From NBML01 sp029939535 (GTDB taxonomy: Bacteria; Desulfobacterota; Desulfobacteria; Desulfobacterales; Desulfobacteraceae), in the NCBI GenBank assembly GCA_029939535.1, contig JAOZST010000161.1:1-8577 (forward strand): a stretch of DNA of 8,577 bases. The letters are read 5' to 3'. The notes under the pieces were generated by a model. The model ran no database searches. It saw only the letters and a list, made by a program, of their open reading frames with translations, and had not been told where the DNA came from. Below, one piece after another: positions 5,281 to 8,577 of the stretch. How positions within the stretch are numbered: position 1 is the stretch's first letter; every line of letters begins with the position of its first letter. A program made the position numbers and the translations under genes.

Positions 5281-7126
5281 TATTTTCTGGCACTCTTTTC
5301 AGGCCAGAGTCTTTTTAGCCTTGACCTTAATCGTTATAATTGTGATCCCAGGCACTGGCTATTTCTGCTATTTACAGGCTAGAAAAGTAGCGGTTCAACA
5401 GATGCAGGAATATGCCCTTGGTACTGCTGCCCAGATTTCAAAACGAGTAGAATCTTTTCTATCCCAGCATACATCCAGTGTAAAACTGATAAAATCATTT
5501 TTTGAAAACCAGCATATCAACCATTCTGACGACAAACAAATCCTCCAATACTTTCGCTTGATTCGAAAGGACCACCCTGAATTTGTCAACATCAATTTTG
5601 GAGATGCAACAGGCCGATTTTTAATGTCTCCTGCTCAAATCCCGGAAGTTCATAAACTATTTGATCCACGGGTCAGGCCCTGGTACAAAGGGGCCATGGA
5701 AACAAAAGATGTCCACTGGACAAATGTTTACCTGTTTGCCTCCACCCAGAGGCCTGGAATGACTGTATCCGTGCCCATTTATGACACAAAAGGAACTGTC
5801 AGATCTGTCTGTGGAATTGATATTGATATCTCTTCTATTTCAAAATTTTTGCGAGGAATTAAAATTGGCAAACAGGGCTTTGCCTATATATTTGAAAACA
5901 CCCAGGGCCGGGTAATAGCACATCCATCACTTGTTCAGCTTCCCTGGAATTCCTACCATATTGATCTTTTAAGAACATGCCTGACTAATTTGAATCAAAA
6001 AAATAAAACCTTTGGAATATCATCTTTTCAAGGTGATAATTTTTTTACGGCCTATACAGATTATCCCGGAAACGACTGGACAGTTGGTGTTACCCTCCCG
6101 GTTTCAGATTTTCTGGAAAATATTCTAGCCATCAAAAAAGCGATTATTTCCCTGGTGATTGTGGGCATTCTCCTCTCAAGCTTTCTAAGCTATCTTCTTG
6201 CCATGACCATTGTAAGACCCCTGAAGATTCTTAAAAAAGGCATTGAAAGAATCGCTGGTGGTGATCTGGAATATAAAGTAAATATAAATGATCCTGATAT
6301 TGCATCCTCCCTTGCAGGTTCATTCAATCAAATGGCATCCTCCCTGGAAAAGAGCACCCTAGAGCTGAAAAGCACCTATGCCGAACTTGCCCAGAAAGAA
6401 AAACTCGCTGCTGTGGGGCAGATGACTGCAAGCATAGCACATGAAATAAAAAATCCCCTGGGAATAATTCTAGGATCTGCCCAATTGATTTCAAATATGG
6501 AACGTCCCATGGAAATGAGGGAAAAAGCAGCAGAATTTATTATGGAAGAAATAGATAGATTAAATAAAATCCTGACATCATTTCTTGATTTTGCAAAACC
6601 CGCTTCCCCTAATTTCCAGAGAATTAATATTTCAAATCTGATGGAGGAAACCTTTATCGCAATCGAAGAACGATTTAATGAAAAAGGGTATATAATAGAC
6701 AGAGAGTGCACTGCAAAGGCGCCCTTTGTAATGGCTGATCAGGGCCAGATAAAAGAAGTCTTATGGAATATCTTTTTAAATGCTGTTCAGGCAATGCCTG
6801 ATGGTGGAACCCTGACCATTAGAATCGACATTGAAAAAGGCAGTAAAGGCATTGATGAGGAAATCATTCCCTTAAAAGGAGTAACCCAGCACAATCCTGA
6901 TTTTTTAACGGTATCCATCATGGATCAGGGATGCGGCATGACAAATGAGCAAATGGAAAGCATCCTGGATCCCTTTGTCAGTTTTCGCGATATGGGTATC
7001 GGACTAGGTCTGTCCATTGTTTCCCAGATTATCAAGTCCCACAAAGGTCAGATCAGAATCAAAAGCAGCCCTGGTAAAGGCACCTGTTTTACGTTATTAT
7101 TTCCTTTAATTCAGGAGGAGAGTTAA
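5264..7126 (+). CDS. membrane sensor histidine kinase, dCache-HAMP-HisKA-HATPase (NtrB/AtoS-like)
   Basis: This 620-residue inner-membrane kinase senses a periplasmic signal and phosphorylates a response regulator. In order: transmembrane segment about 15-37, periplasmic dCache_1 domain about 38-290 with the DPRVRPWY signature (134-141) and GIDID (184-188), transmembrane segment about 293-316, HAMP about 317-368 (RPL at 318-320, AGGDLEY), a short coiled-coil linker, HisKA with AHEIKNPLG (392-400) and phospho-acceptor His393, and HATPase_c with N-box WNIFLNAVQAM (501-511), G1 box DQGCGM (554-559) and G2 box GIGLGLS (578-584). The usual FFTTK before G2 is replaced by FVSFR. The start overlaps the lipoprotein gene by 17 bp, with AAGGGA 11 nt upstream. 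The next gene, 3 bp downstream, encodes its evident partner, an NtrC-type regulator. The ligand is not known; dCache motif residues suggest a small amino- or carboxyl-bearing molecule. Confidence 0.95.
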   Translation: MQKNISIFWHSFQARVFLALTLIVIIVIPGTGYFCYLQARKVAVQQMQEYALGTAAQISKRVESFLSQHTSSVKLIKSFFENQHINHSDDKQILQYFRLIRKDHPEFVNINFGDATGRFLMSPAQIPEVHKLFDPRVRPWYKGAMETKDVHWTNVYLFASTQRPGMTVSVPIYDTKGTVRSVCGIDIDISSISKFLRGIKIGKQGFAYIFENTQGRVIAHPSLVQLPWNSYHIDLLRTCLTNLNQKNKTFGISSFQGDNFFTAYTDYPGNDWTVGVTLPVSDFLENILAIKKAIISLVIVGILLSSFLSYLLAMTIVRPLKILKKGIERIAGGDLEYKVNINDPDIASSLAGSFNQMASSLEKSTLELKSTYAELAQKEKLAAVGQMTASIAHEIKNPLGIILGSAQLISNMERPMEMREKAAEFIMEEIDRLNKILTSFLDFAKPASPNFQRINISNLMEETFIAIEERFNEKGYIIDRECTAKAPFVMADQGQIKEVLWNIFLNAVQAMPDGGTLTIRIDIEKGSKGIDEEIIPLKGVTQHNPDFLTVSIMDQGCGMTNEQMESILDPFVSFRDMGIGLGLSIVSQIIKSHKGQIRIKSSPGKGTCFTLLFPLIQEES

Positions 7127-7129
7127 AAA

Positions 7130-8512
7130 ATGGCCGCCAATGTATTATTAGTCGAAGATGAAGAGAAAATGCGTCAGCTTATTGTGATGCAGCTCTCAGA
7201 TATGGACCTGAATATTCACGAAGCCGGCGACGGTGAACAGGCAATGGAGATCTTTGAAAATGAAACAATTCACCTTGTGATAACCGACCTGAAACTTCCC
7301 AAAATAAATGGAATGGAGGTGCTTCAAACCATCAAGGAAAAGGATCCTGAAATTCCCATAATTGTTATCACAGCCTATGGATCCATTGAAAACGCAGTTA
7401 AGGCAATTCAGAAAGGCGCATTTGACTATGTTACCAAACCATTTAAAGAAGAAAAATTACGATCCAGCCTCATCAAAGCATTGCAGATCAGCCGCCTTAC
7501 CTATGAGATACGATATCTGAGGCAGGAAATTGAAGACCAGTATACATTTAAAAATATAGTTGGCGATTCTACCAGGATATGCGATGTACTGAAGCTTGCA
7601 GGCTCTGTATCCGATACAAACACAACCGTTCTCATCACAGGGGAAAGTGGAACCGGCAAAGAACTTTTAAGTCGTGCCACCCATATCAACAGCCCTCGCT
7701 CAAATGGTCCTTTTTTAACAGTGAATTGTGCAGCAATCCCAACCTCCCTTTTAGAAGCCGAACTATTTGGCTATGAAAAAGGGGCATTTACAGGTGCCCA
7801 GAAAAGAACAAAAGGCAAATTTGAGGTAGCTTCCGGTGGAACACTTTTTCTGGATGAAATCGGAGATATGGAACTTGATGTCCAGGCAAAACTTTTACGG
7901 ATATTGGAAACCCAGGAATTTGAAAGGCTTGGAGGTGGGAAAACCATTACAGCAGATGTCAGGATCATTGCAGCCACCAACAAAGATCTTGAAGAAATGA
8001 TAGATAAAAAAGAGTTTAGAGAAGATCTTTTTTATCGAATCAATGTTTTTCCTATCCATATTCCGCCATTACGAGAAAGAAAAGAAGATATCCCGAAACT
8101 CTCCAGTCATTTTATCCATAATTTTTCAAAGGCATTTGGCCAGAAACCGCCGGATATCTCGGAAAAAGCAATCCAAAAATTAATACGCTACCCCTGGAAA
8201 GGAAATATCAGGGAACTGAAAAATGTTATTGAAAGGGCCATGATCCTGTGTAAGGGATCTCAAATCACCAGTAATCATATTATTCTCAATGAATCCCAGG
8301 AAAAATTATTTGAACCAATAAATATAGAAGCGCTGATTCCCATGATGGTTAATGATCAAGGGTTTCGACTGGAAGATCTGGAAAATTATTGTATTAAATA
8401 TGCAATGAAAGCATCTGACAATAATGTCTCAAGGGCTGCCAGGCTGCTGGGACTTTCCAGAGCCACACTAAGGTATAGAATTAATAAAACAAGTGGCTCA
8501 AAAGACAATTGA
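7130..8512 (+). CDS. NtrC-family sigma-54-dependent response regulator
   Basis: A 460-residue enhancer-binding activator. The receiver domain (about 4-118) has acidic Glu9/Asp10, phospho-acceptor Asp53, Thr81 and Lys103. The AAA+ domain (about 142-371) has Walker A GESGTGKE (171-178), the sigma-54 contact loop GAFTGA (218-223), Walker B TLFLDE (238-243), sensor I in IIAATN (279-284), the arginine region FREDLFYR (296-303) and the GNIREL segment (358-363). A Fis-type helix-turn-helix fills 432-453 (NVSRAARLLGLSRATLRYR). All motifs needed for activation are intact. Translation is driven by AGGAGGAG (7113-7120), 9 nt before the ATG and inside the end of the kinase gene. Once phosphorylated it would oligomerise on enhancer sites and open RpoN promoters; the best candidate target here is the divergent hydratase-ligase operon. 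The 65 bp after its stop show no terminator or other feature. Confidence 0.96.
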   Translation: MAANVLLVEDEEKMRQLIVMQLSDMDLNIHEAGDGEQAMEIFENETIHLVITDLKLPKINGMEVLQTIKEKDPEIPIIVITAYGSIENAVKAIQKGAFDYVTKPFKEEKLRSSLIKALQISRLTYEIRYLRQEIEDQYTFKNIVGDSTRICDVLKLAGSVSDTNTTVLITGESGTGKELLSRATHINSPRSNGPFLTVNCAAIPTSLLEAELFGYEKGAFTGAQKRTKGKFEVASGGTLFLDEIGDMELDVQAKLLRILETQEFERLGGGKTITADVRIIAATNKDLEEMIDKKEFREDLFYRINVFPIHIPPLRERKEDIPKLSSHFIHNFSKAFGQKPPDISEKAIQKLIRYPWKGNIRELKNVIERAMILCKGSQITSNHIILNESQEKLFEPINIEALIPMMVNDQGFRLEDLENYCIKYAMKASDNNVSRAARLLGLSRATLRYRINKTSGSKDN

Positions 8513-8577
8513 TCGCCGCTGAACCATACCTCAAACCCAATTTCAAAAGACTTTGATGATGTGATATTATATTTATC

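Overview
The window is AT-rich (low 40s % GC by eye) and carries two divergent gene sets on either side of a roughly 490 bp control region at 3941-4431. I see no mobile elements, tRNA or rRNA genes, CRISPR arrays or frameshifted genes. The gene types (TAXI-type TRAP substrate-binding protein, fused ADP-forming acyl-CoA synthetase, many two-component systems of the NtrB/NtrC kind) and the base composition suggest an anaerobic Desulfobacterota such as a Desulfobacula- or Desulfobacter-like sulfate reducer. That placement is inference; no marker gene is present.

Leftward (minus-strand) set: an enoyl-CoA hydratase/isomerase-family gene (3940-3176), then after 15 bp a 710-residue NDP-forming acyl-CoA synthetase (3160-1028), then after 155 bp the 5' part of a TAXI-family TRAP substrate-binding protein (872 to the left edge, C-terminus cut off). 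Read together these look like uptake of an organic acid, its ligation to CoA with ATP cost limited to ADP (or the reverse, ATP-yielding direction), and hydration of an enoyl-CoA intermediate. The 155 bp leader before the TAXI gene holds a possible 10-codon open frame whose end lies inside a hairpin.

Rightward (plus-strand) set: a TPR-like lipoprotein (4432-5280), a membrane sensor histidine kinase with dCache, HAMP, HisKA and HATPase domains (5264-7126), and an NtrC-family sigma-54 activator (7130-8512). They overlap or nearly touch, so they are almost certainly one operon.

The key observation links the two halves. The leftward operon has, at 4056-4071 on the minus strand, an exact match to the sigma-54 promoter consensus TGGCAC-N5-TTGCW, about 115 bp before the hydratase start codon. 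About 150 bp upstream of that promoter lie two 12-bp direct repeats and a TTGAT-N6-ATCAA dyad, the place where an enhancer-binding activator would be expected. The divergent kinase/activator pair is therefore the natural regulator of the hydratase-ligase(-TAXI) operon: a ligand-sensing, sigma-54-dependent switch for catabolism of an acid whose identity is not given by the sequence.
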